From positions 1 through 18,222 of the forward strand of contig PIXT01000043.1 in assembly GCA_003096235.1 (NCBI GenBank): a stretch of 18,222 nucleotides of DNA, read 5' to 3'. Below the pieces are notes generated by a model. The model ran no database searches, was not told the DNA's origin, and saw only the letters and a program-made list of their open reading frames with translations. Positions within the stretch are counted from its first letter, which is position 1. Each line of letters begins with the position of its first letter. The position numbers were made by a program, and so were the translations under genes. The DNA is from Candidatus Bathyarchaeum sp. (GTDB taxonomy: Archaea > Thermoproteota > Bathyarchaeia > Bathyarchaeales > Bathyarchaeaceae). Positions 1 to 6,870 of the stretch are shown here, one piece after another.

Positions 1-494
1 GACTAGGTTTTGTCTACGGGACAGAGAACCCGATTTTGGCTGTGGCTTCGGAAAGCATGGAGCCAGTGTTATACAAAGGAGATCTTATAGTCATTGAAGG
101 AATAGATAACGCTGCTGACATTCAGGTTGGCACTAAAGACTCTGATCAGGTTGGCGACGTAATCGTGTTTCATAAACCGGGTGGTCCAGATGAGCTGATT
201 GTTCACAGGGCAGTACAGAGGATAGATAATGGAGATGGAACTTACAGCTTCAAAACATGGGGCGATAACAACGTAGCGGCAGACTGGTGGGAAGTGCAAG
301 AGAGCGCTATCGTTGGCAGGTATCTTGATTTTAAAATTCCGTGGCTAGGCAACATTGCACTCTTTTTTGTGCCCTTTGAAGTGAAGGCGGCATTCATCGC
401 ATTATGGATAGTAGTCCTTGTACTGGTGGAATTCAGTCCACTGATAAAAAAGAAACTCAAGCACAGCGACGATAACGCAAGCCTTTATAAATAA
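1..494 (+). CDS. Signal peptidase I, archaeal Sec11-like (5' truncated by window)
   Basis: Membrane serine protease that removes signal peptides from exported proteins. The open frame runs to the left edge (first full codon at 3) without a start, and the residues before position 36 (LGFVYGTENPI) read as normal family sequence. The TTG at 36 is therefore internal and the true start lies outside. The SESMEP motif holds the nucleophile Ser at 54-56. A conserved IVHRA segment supplies the His that replaces the bacterial Lys, and TWGDNN supplies the Asp, which is the archaeal/eukaryotic Sec11 arrangement. A hydrophobic segment near the C-terminus (FIALWIVVLVLVEFSPLI) looks like a membrane anchor, followed by a Lys-rich tail. 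The stop is 14 bases before the TBP start on the same strand, so the two are probably co-transcribed. The N-terminal membrane segment cannot be seen. Confidence 0.9.
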   Translation, partial: LGFVYGTENPILAVASESMEPVLYKGDLIVIEGIDNAADIQVGTKDSDQVGDVIVFHKPGGPDELIVHRAVQRIDNGDGTYSFKTWGDNNVAADWWEVQESAIVGRYLDFKIPWLGNIALFFVPFEVKAAFIALWIVVLVLVEFSPLIKKKLKHSDDNASLYK

Positions 495-508
495 CTCTCA
501 GCAAATTC

Positions 509-1096
509 ATGTTGTTTTATAAGGAGGAGCTTGAGATACCCGAGGTTGTAGCTTCTATCCGAATAGAGAATGTTGTCGCGTCAGCTAGTTTAAATCAGAA
601 GATAGACTTGAACGCTGTTGTTAAAGGGTATCCAGGAGTTGAGTATCGCCCAGAACAGTTTCCGGGACTTGTTTTCAGGCTAAAGCGACCAAAGACGGCT
701 ACTTTAATATTCAATTCTGGGAAGATGGTTTGCACTGGAGCAAAATCAGAGAAAGAGTCAAAGAGGGCAGTCATGAAAGTTGTCAGGGAACTGAAGAAGA
801 GCGGAATAATTATTATCGGAAAGCCCGAATTGAAGATACAGAACATTGTTGCTTCAGGGAATTTGGCGGGCTTAATAGACCTTGAACGGTCTGCATACAC
901 GCTGGGAAGAACCATGTATGAGCCTGAACAGTTTCCGGGTCTCATCTACAGAATGGATGTCCCAAAAGTTGTGATTCTTCTGTTTGCAAGCGGAAAGCTG
1001 GTTTGCACAGGCGCCAAAAAAGAAGAAGACGTTTACGAGGCGGTCACAAAACTTCACGAAACACTAGAACTTGAAGACTTGATATATTACGAATAA
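509..1096 (+). CDS. tbp: TATA-box binding protein (TBP)
   Basis: General transcription factor that binds the TATA box and recruits TFB and RNA polymerase. The 195 residues form the classic two direct repeats of the saddle fold. Repeat one (about 17-105) carries YRPEQFPGLVFRLKRPK and GKMVCTGAK; repeat two (about 108-195) carries YEPEQFPGLIYRMDVPK and GKLVCTGAK. These match archaeal TBP at normal length. ATG 509 is the only reasonable start: no other ATG, GTG or TTG lies in frame before the first repeat except the adjacent TTG. There is no strong Shine-Dalgarno site, which fits translation after the signal peptidase gene 14 bases upstream. The tail is acidic (ETLELEDLIYYE), as in other archaeal TBPs. 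T-runs at 1112-1117 and 1135-1140 probably end the transcript. Confidence 0.97.
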   Translation: MLFYKEELEIPEVVASIRIENVVASASLNQKIDLNAVVKGYPGVEYRPEQFPGLVFRLKRPKTATLIFNSGKMVCTGAKSEKESKRAVMKVVRELKKSGIIIIGKPELKIQNIVASGNLAGLIDLERSAYTLGRTMYEPEQFPGLIYRMDVPKVVILLFASGKLVCTGAKKEEDVYEAVTKLHETLELEDLIYYE

Positions 1097-1104
1097 AAGG
1101 CAAC

Positions 1105-1145
1105 CTTGACCGTTTTTTGTCTTGTTGTAAAAAGTTTTTTGTTAC
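1105..1145 (+). terminator. T-tract terminator after tbp
   Basis: Two T-runs (1112-1117 and 1135-1140) follow the tbp stop within 45 bases with no convincing hairpin. Archaeal RNA polymerase commonly terminates on such U-tracts. The call rests only on the T-runs and their position. Confidence 0.4.
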
Positions 1146-1186
1146 TTGCAGTATCTGGATGTAACAATATTTTTTGTGTACCTAAG

Positions 1187-1363
1187 TCATTTGGTATGGG
1201 TAATTATTTTTCCGCATTTTGGGCAGTGAATGTGACGGATTGACTGCTGGGAGTTCCAGCCGGAAATCACGACGTCTTGTTTTGGTAATATGTAATCACA
1301 GCGTGGACAGCGATATAATTTGGAACGCTTGAAAAACTGTTTTATCCTTGCCAGCATGCACAC
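1187..1363 (-). CDS. Small zinc-ribbon protein (58 aa)
   Basis: Unrecognised small protein. It has two paired cysteine motifs, CPRC and CPKCGK, separated by about 24 residues, which is a typical zinc-ribbon arrangement for one Zn2+. The N-terminal part is basic and hydrophobic (MLARIKQFFKRSKLY). The start is uncertain. GTG at 1363 has an AGGGA Shine-Dalgarno site 6 bases upstream and gives 58 residues; ATG at 1357, two codons in, gives 56. It lies downstream of pyrE on the same strand but 160 bases away, so it probably has its own promoter; a TATA-like TCATAAAA lies about 40 bases upstream. Small ribbons like this are common in archaea and may bind nucleic acid or act as accessory subunits, but the function cannot be told here. 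The motif and the ribosome site together make a real gene likely. Confidence 0.75.
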   Translation of the reverse strand: MCMLARIKQFFKRSKLYRCPRCDYILPKQDVVISGWNSQQSIRHIHCPKCGKIITHTK

Positions 1364-1524
1364 TGATGTTCCCTGTTAAAAGGTGACAATGTACCCTCTT
1401 TTATGAATAATGAAAACAGTATAAGTATCAGAAAACAGAACAGTTACTCAATAAAAACAGAAAAACGTAAGTTATAGACAACAAACTAACACTGAAAAGC
1501 AAACCCAGAAGCTTTGAACACACA

Positions 1525-2142
1525 CTATTTCTGTTTGACGCGCTTCAATATTGTACCCAGTTGTTCTTTGGTTATAATTTCCATGTCGTGCAGTTTGCGG
1601 GCAAGCTCGCTTGTTGTGAGCACATAATGAAGTTTTATGCCGTCCTCAGCTAAGTTCTGTTTCCCATTCTCCTCGCGGTCAATCAAAACAACTGCGTCAG
1701 TTACTACTCCACCCTCGGATCGGACAGCTTCAGCGGCTTTCAGGATTGATCCGCCTTTGGTTATGAGGTCATCCATCAACAAGACACGTTGTCCAGGCAA
1801 TAGAATTCCTTCAACACGTCTTCCTCGTCCATGTTGGCGTTCGGCTGTGCGAACGTAAAGGAACGGTTTTTTTAGGTGATATGCAGCGATGGAAGCAAAT
1901 GATATGCCTGCGGTTGGGATGCCTGCTATTTTGTCAAAGCCGTCGGCGCCAACATCACTTTTTATCAGTTCAATGTAGAGGTCACATATTTGTCTAAATG
2001 CTTCAGGGAAGCTTGGAACAATTCTTAAATCCATGTAATATGGGCTTATTTCTCCGCTGGTGAGTTTGAATGTTCCAAATTTCAAAGCGCCAATCCTGTT
2101 CAGAATTTTGCCCAGTTCATTTTTCATTTCTGTTGTTTCCAA
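1525..2142 (-). CDS. pyrE: Orotate phosphoribosyltransferase
   Basis: Converts orotate and PRPP to orotidine 5'-monophosphate in de novo pyrimidine synthesis; cytosolic. The 205 residues show the type I PRTase fold. LTSGEISPYYMDLR is near the N-terminus, the flexible-loop RQHGRGRRVEG is at about 103-112, and the PRPP-binding signature VLLMDDLITKGGS is at about 120-132. A later VVLIDREENG segment matches the family. The TTG start at 2142 is supported by a strong AAAGGAGG Shine-Dalgarno site 7 bases upstream; Met6 would be too far from it. A TATA-like TTTAAAA around 2180-2187 lies about 40 bases upstream. The gene is divergent from larA, and no other pyrimidine gene is in the window. Confidence 0.95.
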   Translation of the reverse strand: METTEMKNELGKILNRIGALKFGTFKLTSGEISPYYMDLRIVPSFPEAFRQICDLYIELIKSDVGADGFDKIAGIPTAGISFASIAAYHLKKPFLYVRTAERQHGRGRRVEGILLPGQRVLLMDDLITKGGSILKAAEAVRSEGGVVTDAVVLIDREENGKQNLAEDGIKLHYVLTTSELARKLHDMEIITKEQLGTILKRVKQK

Positions 2143-2263
2143 GCTGTAACCTCCTTTATGCTGAAGGTTATGTGTAGACAGTTTTAAAGACGTTACGTAG
2201 GTTTCTCCGTTACTTTTAAATGAAGCACAAAGAAAACCTTCTAGCTAACCAGAAGTGTCTTTT
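2143..2263. promoter_or_regulatory. Divergent promoter region between pyrE and larA
   Basis: A short intergenic stretch with TATA-like boxes for both directions: TTTTAAAG near 2182-2189 (read on the minus strand toward pyrE) and TTTTAAAT at 2215-2222 (toward larA). From the second box transcription would start near 2245-2250, so the larA message would have almost no leader. pyrE in contrast has a strong Shine-Dalgarno site at 2150-2157. The boxes are read by eye. Confidence 0.5.
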
Positions 2264-3550
2264 ATGGTTGACGCATGGATGTCCTACGGGAAAACTGAAG
2301 TTTGTGCAAGAATACCCACCCGAAACTTTCTAGGGTATATAGAACCCAAAGAAAAAGAAGGAGTTACAGACGCAAAGGCTGAGATTGAACGCGCATTGAA
2401 TCAGCCGATTGGAACACAACAATTAAAGGAAATAGCAAAAGCAGAAGACAAAGTAGCCATAGTTATTGATGACGCAACACGTGCAACTCCAAGCCACTTG
2501 ATGATTGTTCCATTACTTGATGAGCTGAACAAGGCGGGAGTAAAGGATGAAGATGTTACGGTTATTTTTGGTTGCGGCTCTCATCGCCCAGTAACCCCTC
2601 AAGAAAAAGAAAAACTTGTGGGAAAAGAGGCACTCGAAAGAGTGAAAACAGTCAACCACGATTACATGTCGGAAGATCAGGTTTTTCTGGGAGAAACATC
2701 ACAAGGAACCAAAGTCAACGTAAACAAGGCATTCGCTGAAGCAAATGTGAAAGTTTTGGCGGGCGACATAAATCTGCATTATTACGCGGGCTATGGAGGC
2801 GGAAGAAAAGGAGTGCTTCCCGCAGTTTCAAGCGCCGAAACAATTCAACAAAATCATGCATTGCTTGTGCATCCTAAAGCAAGGACCGGGGTTCTTGACG
2901 GAAATCCTGTGCATGAGGACATGATGGAAGCGGCTAAACTTGCTAAAGTCGACTTCATTTTGAACATTGTTACAAACAGCAACAATGAACTGGTTAAAGC
3001 ATTCGCTGGAGACGTGGAGCAGGCTTTTCTTGAAGGAACAAAACTTGTAGATGAAATGTACAAGGTTCCTATTGAACAAAGATCAAACATTGTTGTTGTT
3101 AGTGCAGGTGGGCACCCACATGACATTAACCTGTATCAAGCATCCAAAGCAATCCATAACGCCTTAGAGGCAGTGAAACGCAGAGGGGTCATCATTTTGG
3201 CGGCAGAATGCCCTGAAGGGCACGGCAACGAAGCTTTTGCTGAGTGGATGGAAAAGTTTGATGACTTGAAACGGATAGAACGAGAAATAAAGAGACGGTT
3301 CGTGCTTGGAGGACACAAAGCATACTACCTAAACAAAGCACTACAGAAAGTCACCATCATTTTGTTGTCGGTTATGCCTGACTGCTACGCAGTAAACACA
3401 TTCAAGATGCGAACAGCAAGCGCAATGAACGATGCCCTGCGAGATGCCTTTGAGTTAGCAGGCAAAAACGCAAAAGTTTACGTTATGCCTCACGGAAGCG
3501 ACACGTTACCAGAATTCAAAGCCACAAACCAAAATGACAACGAGGAGTAG
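2264..3550 (+). CDS. larA: LarA-family nickel-pincer enzyme (lactate racemase-like)
   Basis: LarA proteins interconvert or epimerise 2-hydroxy acids using a nickel-pincer nucleotide cofactor covalently bound to a lysine. The residues known from LarA appear at matching spacing: DDATRATP with Asp72 and Arg76, GCGSHRP with His110, LHYYAGYGGGRK with His175 and the cofactor-binding Lys185, His201 in QQNH as the nickel ligand, and Gln295/Lys298 in YQASK. Numbers count from GTG 2255. The family alignment begins near WMSYGKTEVCARIP, so ATG 2264 (429 aa) is the likelier start; GTG 2255 and ATG 2279 are alternatives, none with a clear Shine-Dalgarno site. Cofactor genes larB, larC and larE are not in the window. 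The active site looks intact, but LarA homologues act on several hydroxy acids, so lactate is unproven. The gene is convergent with purC, with 3 bases between stops. Confidence 0.88.
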   Translation: MVDAWMSYGKTEVCARIPTRNFLGYIEPKEKEGVTDAKAEIERALNQPIGTQQLKEIAKAEDKVAIVIDDATRATPSHLMIVPLLDELNKAGVKDEDVTVIFGCGSHRPVTPQEKEKLVGKEALERVKTVNHDYMSEDQVFLGETSQGTKVNVNKAFAEANVKVLAGDINLHYYAGYGGGRKGVLPAVSSAETIQQNHALLVHPKARTGVLDGNPVHEDMMEAAKLAKVDFILNIVTNSNNELVKAFAGDVEQAFLEGTKLVDEMYKVPIEQRSNIVVVSAGGHPHDINLYQASKAIHNALEAVKRRGVIILAAECPEGHGNEAFAEWMEKFDDLKRIEREIKRRFVLGGHKAYYLNKALQKVTIILLSVMPDCYAVNTFKMRTASAMNDALRDAFELAGKNAKVYVMPHGSDTLPEFKATNQNDNEE

Positions 3551-3553
3551 CAG

Positions 3554-4348
3554 TTACAGGTCTTTGAATTTGGCTGTTATTTTGGCTATTTCCTCAAACT
3601 TTGTTAGAACATTGTCCACGTTTTCGCCCATACGGTAGGTGTCCTTGTCGAGCCTGCCTTTAGGGTTCAGTTCCTCCAGGACATTAGATTGGTTAAGGTC
3701 TGGGTTTTTGTGTGCATAAGGCCATAACCTAAAGGAGCCTCCAGTAATTTCATCAATCAAGTAGACGTCTCCGTCGATGATGCCATACTCTAGTTTCATG
3801 TCAACCAGTTGTATGTCAAATTGTGCGAAGGCACGCTCTAAGTGAAGAAAGATTTCTGTGTTAAGTTCACGCATTTTGGCGTAGTCTGTGCCGCCTTGCT
3901 TTGCTTTGATAATGTAGTTGATGTATTTGTCATCCAGCATCGGGTCGTGCAGTGGATCGTCCTTGTAATGGAACTGGGTGATCACAGGGTCAAATCTTGT
4001 TCCCTCAACTATGTTTCCCCACTTTAGTATGGAGCCTGCGGCGATTCTTCGGGACACAACTTCAAGGTTTATCTTTCGGTCGAGTTTCTTGACTAGCACA
4101 ACTTTTTCGTTGGGGCTAGAAATGTAGTGGGTACGGGCGCCTTTGCGGTTTAGTAACTCATAGATGTCGCGGTTTGTTTTCCAGTCGACCAAGGCTTTGC
4201 CTTTGATGATGTCGTGTTTTACGCCGTCTCCTGCGGTTATGTCATCTTTGAAGACCATGTAAGCGGTTTTTGGGTCTTCAGGGTTCTCATAGATTATTTT
4301 GGTTTTGCCTTCTGTAATTTTTTTAAGGGAACTAAAATCGACAGACAT
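3554..4348 (-). CDS. purC: Phosphoribosylaminoimidazole-succinocarboxamide (SAICAR) synthase
   Basis: ATP-dependent ligase that joins CAIR and aspartate to make SAICAR in purine synthesis. At 264 residues it has the normal length. It begins with the family's ITEGKTKIIYE nucleotide-binding strand-loop, followed by FKDDITAGDGVK, a VVSRRIAAGSILKW segment, and the signature VDMKLEYG before LIDEITGGSFRLW. In many relatives the last motif reads DE(I/F)(S/T)PDSxRLW; here Gly-Gly replaces Pro-Asp, while Asp-Glu and Arg-Leu-Trp remain. ATG 4348 fits the known N-terminus. A TATA box (TTATATAAA on the minus strand, about 4383-4393) lies about 36-45 bases upstream, giving a short leader. No other pur gene is adjacent. 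Confidence 0.95.
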   Translation of the reverse strand: MSVDFSSLKKITEGKTKIIYENPEDPKTAYMVFKDDITAGDGVKHDIIKGKALVDWKTNRDIYELLNRKGARTHYISSPNEKVVLVKKLDRKINLEVVSRRIAAGSILKWGNIVEGTRFDPVITQFHYKDDPLHDPMLDDKYINYIIKAKQGGTDYAKMRELNTEIFLHLERAFAQFDIQLVDMKLEYGIIDGDVYLIDEITGGSFRLWPYAHKNPDLNQSNVLEELNPKGRLDKDTYRMGENVDNVLTKFEEIAKITAKFKDL

Positions 4349-4382
4349 ATGGGTTACTCTCAGTTTTCTGGTATGTGAAACG

Positions 4383-4394
4383 GGTTATATAAAT
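4383..4394 (-). promoter_or_regulatory. TATA box of purC
   Basis: AATTTATATAACC on the minus strand is a near-consensus archaeal TATA box placed 36-45 bases before the purC ATG, which would put transcription start about 10-15 bases before the start codon. Confidence 0.55.
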
Positions 4395-4464
4395 TGTCTA
4401 ACGTCTAAAATGTAACCAGAACAATAGAAATCGATGGTACAATTAGGTTAAATGTCACTAAAAA

Positions 4465-4498
4465 TTCAAAAAGAAGGAAACTGCCTTTTGAGGGCAGT
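4465..4498 (-). terminator. Hairpin terminator after the 49-aa Cys protein gene
   Basis: ACTGCC (4480-4485) and GGCAGT (4493-4498) form a perfect 6-bp stem with a 7-base loop. On the minus strand it is followed by TTTCCTTCTTTTTG, the usual form of a U-rich terminator. It lies about 40 bases past the stop of the small minus-strand gene at 4540-4689. Confidence 0.6.
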
Positions 4499-4539
4499 CA
4501 TTATTTTTGTTTCGGGTATTAGTCGATGTTTGTTGTTGT

Positions 4540-4689
4540 TTAGACGCATCCGCCGCAGTTGACGCAGCCGCCCATAATTCCTCTGCACCATATGGGTAGA
4601 GGTCTTCTGGGTTTTCCACTTTCTATTTCTTTTTCTGGGTCTATTTCAGGTTTAGCCAATCTTTGGCTACTGCGAGGATGTTCCTGCAT
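4540..4689 (-). CDS. 49-aa cysteine-tailed small protein
   Basis: Unrecognised. The peptide has a polar, charged first half (MQEHPRSSQRLAKPEIDPEK, then EIESGKPRRPLPIW) and ends with WCRGIMGGCVNCGGCV. The four cysteines, at residues 35, 42, 45 and 48, give a CX6CX2CX2C pattern at the very C-terminus. A GGTGA Shine-Dalgarno site lies 6 bases before ATG 4689, and a hairpin plus U-tract terminator follows the stop, so the unit looks like a complete small gene. The clustered cysteines could bind a metal or an iron-sulfur centre, form disulfides, or be modified; the sequence does not decide. No signal peptide or membrane segment is seen. It stands alone between purC and a plus-strand gene. Confidence 0.65.
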   Translation of the reverse strand: MQEHPRSSQRLAKPEIDPEKEIESGKPRRPLPIWCRGIMGGCVNCGGCV

Positions 4690-4787
4690 TTCATTTCACC
4701 GAAGTAGTCTAATGTAATGGAGGTGATTATCCTTTAAGGCTAAAGGAATACTCGTTTAGAATTTTTGGTCACATTAATTGTTACTTA

Positions 4788-4800
4788 AGCTTATATAGTA
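4788..4800 (+). promoter_or_regulatory. TATA-like element upstream of the 480-aa gene
   Basis: GCTTATATAGTA is a good TATA match. It is about 80-90 bases before ATG 4881, implying a leader of about 60 bases. A second candidate, CTTTTATCC near 4847-4855, would give a nearly leaderless transcript. Direct repeats of GTTAC occur nearby at 4830-4834 and 4842-4846. Which site is used is unclear. Confidence 0.35.
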
Positions 4801-4880
4801 TAAACAAGAAATAGGGCATATAGAAACCAGTTACATTTGATGTTACTTTTATCCATAGTAAATGAAACGTATGTAACAAA

Positions 4881-6323
4881 ATGAAAAGAAAGGAAGGATA
4901 TATTGTGGGCACCAAAGATGCGGGGGAAGGAATTCCACTACCACTGTTGACTGAAAAATGGTTCAGCCAACGGTTTCCAGAAATGGAAAAAATCCAAGTC
5001 GTTGACGGAGCAGGCGAAGAATGGAATAGACGAAAACTCAATTCCGTCATAGTTGTTGCATTCCACGCAGACTTGGAAGTAGCACAACTAAAACACTTTC
5101 TACCGCTATTCCTTGTCGAGGAACTCATAGACAGCGGATATTCAATCAGCCCAGTTGTGTACATTGGAGCGCTACGAGACATTGGCAGAGGTTACCATCG
5201 AGGAGACATAAGAGAGCGTGTTGCAGAAGCGCACAAATTTTTCCAAGGAATCTTTGCTCCAAGCGCAAAAGCTGTGATTGTAGAAGACCGAGTGGAAATA
5301 CAAAGAGATGTGTACAGCATCTTAAGAATTCTTGATTTCGAAAAGAGCCTCCAGAATATTCTCAGCCAAATAAACAGCCATGAGAAGCTGCGTGAAGCAA
5401 CTACAGTTAATCTCACAGAAAAAACGTATACGCTACTGGAATACGAAAAAGAGCTGCTGGAGATATACCTTTTTGACAGAAACAAACTAGGAACAGAAAT
5501 CAAAACGTATCCATATGTCAGTTGGGGGTTAGAGTCCCTTAGTTATTTAGGAACATCATACAACATTTTTGACAAATCAAATGCAGGACTTTCAATTCTC
5601 AAGAAGTTAATCTGTTTAGACCATGGTATCGAATATCCTGCAACCATTGTGTTACCGGATCCAGTCACGATTTCAGGAAAACCTATGAGGTATTTGCAAT
5701 CAAGAGACTTGAACCCAGATGAAACACTGTTCATAAGTGACTCTTACAGGGATGTTAGCCGCAAAATTTACGAACAGGAAAAAGTGTCTCCCAAATTTCT
5801 TGATTATCTGGTAAGGAACATTATTCAGCCATTTGCTCCAGCAACCAAAAAGAGGGGAGAGGAACCATGCTGGAAAGATCTTGTAACAAAAAAGCATTTG
5901 GATAGTGAAACGGCTCCCCGTGAGTTGAAGCGGCTCTTTTTGAGGTGCTACTGGGATTTCATAAAGCCATACTATGAAGGCATGGAGACGATTCTTGGAA
6001 CTCATGAGAGCTTGTTTGTTCCAGAGGAATTGACTGAGAAAACATTGGATGCTTTAGGTTCTAAACGTAATAGGCAAATTCTCATGGAGTTAGCGGCTCA
6101 TTACAAAAAACACTCTGCCCCCATGACTGTAAGTGAATTGTTTGAAAAAATGGGTTTGAAGAAGGGAGCCAAGAAAGGTCTTTGGAGAAATTTGGAGACT
6201 CTTGTAAGGTGCGGTTTGGTGGATCGGATTCCTGAGGGCAGGAAACTTCACAAGTATAGCATATATGGGAACAAAACAACGATCAGGATAAGGTTGCCTC
6301 TTAGCAAGAAACGTCAACGATAA
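4881..6323 (+). CDS. Degenerate class I aaRS-like domain fused to a winged helix (480 aa)
   Basis: Not a family I recognise by name. Residues about 50-300 follow the order of a TyrRS/TrpRS-type class I tRNA synthetase core. DLEVAQLKHFLPLFLVEEL (64-82) sits where GxIHIGHL plus its helix would be. Next comes PVVYIGALRDI, then ICLDHGIEYPATIVLPDP. SGKPMRYLQSRDL (265-277) sits where KMSKS would be, and LFISDSYRDVSRKI resembles the post-KMSKS helix. The catalytic motifs appear lost: EVAQ for HIGH and KPMRY for KMSKS. Residues about 393-465 look like a winged helix-turn-helix (RNRQILMELAAHY, VSELFEKMGLKKG, LWRNLETLVRCGLVDRI, a wing, KYSIYG). The tail is basic. This suggests a ligand- or RNA-sensing regulator rather than a synthetase. 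The aaRS relation is inferred from motif order only; the winged helix is firmer. ATG 4881 is the first good start. Confidence 0.6.
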   Translation: MKRKEGYIVGTKDAGEGIPLPLLTEKWFSQRFPEMEKIQVVDGAGEEWNRRKLNSVIVVAFHADLEVAQLKHFLPLFLVEELIDSGYSISPVVYIGALRDIGRGYHRGDIRERVAEAHKFFQGIFAPSAKAVIVEDRVEIQRDVYSILRILDFEKSLQNILSQINSHEKLREATTVNLTEKTYTLLEYEKELLEIYLFDRNKLGTEIKTYPYVSWGLESLSYLGTSYNIFDKSNAGLSILKKLICLDHGIEYPATIVLPDPVTISGKPMRYLQSRDLNPDETLFISDSYRDVSRKIYEQEKVSPKFLDYLVRNIIQPFAPATKKRGEEPCWKDLVTKKHLDSETAPRELKRLFLRCYWDFIKPYYEGMETILGTHESLFVPEELTEKTLDALGSKRNRQILMELAAHYKKHSAPMTVSELFEKMGLKKGAKKGLWRNLETLVRCGLVDRIPEGRKLHKYSIYGNKTTIRIRLPLSKKRQR

Positions 6324-6562
6324 ATGAGGGAAAACTCAGGTTCCAGTGTCGAGCAAAATCTGAAGATTGTTTATGTTGCAGGTCATGGTGCGTGTAACCG
6401 AAGTTTTTGAGCGCGTAATCCAGCAGATAGCCATTTTTGTTGATTGTGTATCAGAGTTTTGCAGTTTTGTCCAAACCAGATTCATTCAGTAAAATAGCAT
6501 ATTTATGTTCATTTGTTCATTTATTACAGTTATTTCTGCATAAATCTTATTAATATCATCTC

Positions 6563-6572
6563 TTTTAATATA
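6563..6572 (+). promoter_or_regulatory. TATA box of the 42-aa coiled-coil gene
   Basis: TTTTAATATATG lies 33-42 bases before ATG 6605, with the GGGGGA ribosome site between them. Transcription would start near 6592-6598. Confidence 0.5.
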
Positions 6573-6604
6573 TGTTTGTCCAAAAATGTAAGGATGGGGG
6601 ATTT

Positions 6605-6733
6605 ATGTCAAAACCAACAGCAGCAGAACTCCAAAAAGAACTTGTCGACCTGAAAATACGCGTCAACAACCTCGAAAAAAAGATGTCTGCATTAGCAAGA
6701 AAACCAAAACCTAAAGGCCATAAATTCATATAA
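6605..6733 (+). CDS. 42-aa coiled-coil small protein
   Basis: Unrecognised small protein. It is a single predicted amphipathic helix (ELQKELVDLKIRVNNLEKKM, leucine/valine at heptad-like spacing) followed by a basic tail (ARKPKPKGHKFI), suggesting a coiled-coil dimer or oligomer with a nucleic-acid or acidic-partner-binding end. ATG 6605 is preferred: GGATGGGGGA ends 4 bases upstream and a TATA box sits at 6563-6572. An in-frame ATG at 6572 would add 11 residues (MFVQKCKDGGF) but overlaps the TATA box. A T-run at 6761-6768 follows. The combination of promoter, ribosome site and heptad pattern argues for a real gene. Confidence 0.6.
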   Translation: MSKPTAAELQKELVDLKIRVNNLEKKMSALARKPKPKGHKFI

Positions 6734-6754
6734 CCTGAAAAAAAGTTCTCCCAC

Positions 6755-6770
6755 CAACCCTTTTTTTTGA
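6755..6770 (+). terminator. T-run terminator after the 42-aa gene
   Basis: Eight T residues at 6761-6768 about 28 bases beyond the stop codon, with no hairpin. Such U-tracts alone can terminate archaeal transcription. Confidence 0.45.
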
Positions 6771-6870
6771 ACACAAAGTTAAGCATAAAAAATTCAAATC
6801 AGCCACCCAATCAAGAAACGTAGAAACAATATTTTGTACGATCTGATGTTCCGAAAGGATTTTAATCTAG

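Noticed and set aside
4781..5182. 133-codon minus-strand frame
   Set aside because: It overlaps the start of the 480-aa gene in antisense and its sequence is Ser/Phe-rich shadow text.
6324..6410. 28-codon plus-strand frame (ATG directly after the stop of the 480-aa gene)
   Set aside because: Position suggests coupling, but there is no domain, no repeat and an early stop. The minus strand here also has a protein-like open stretch interrupted by a stop; neither is strong enough to call.
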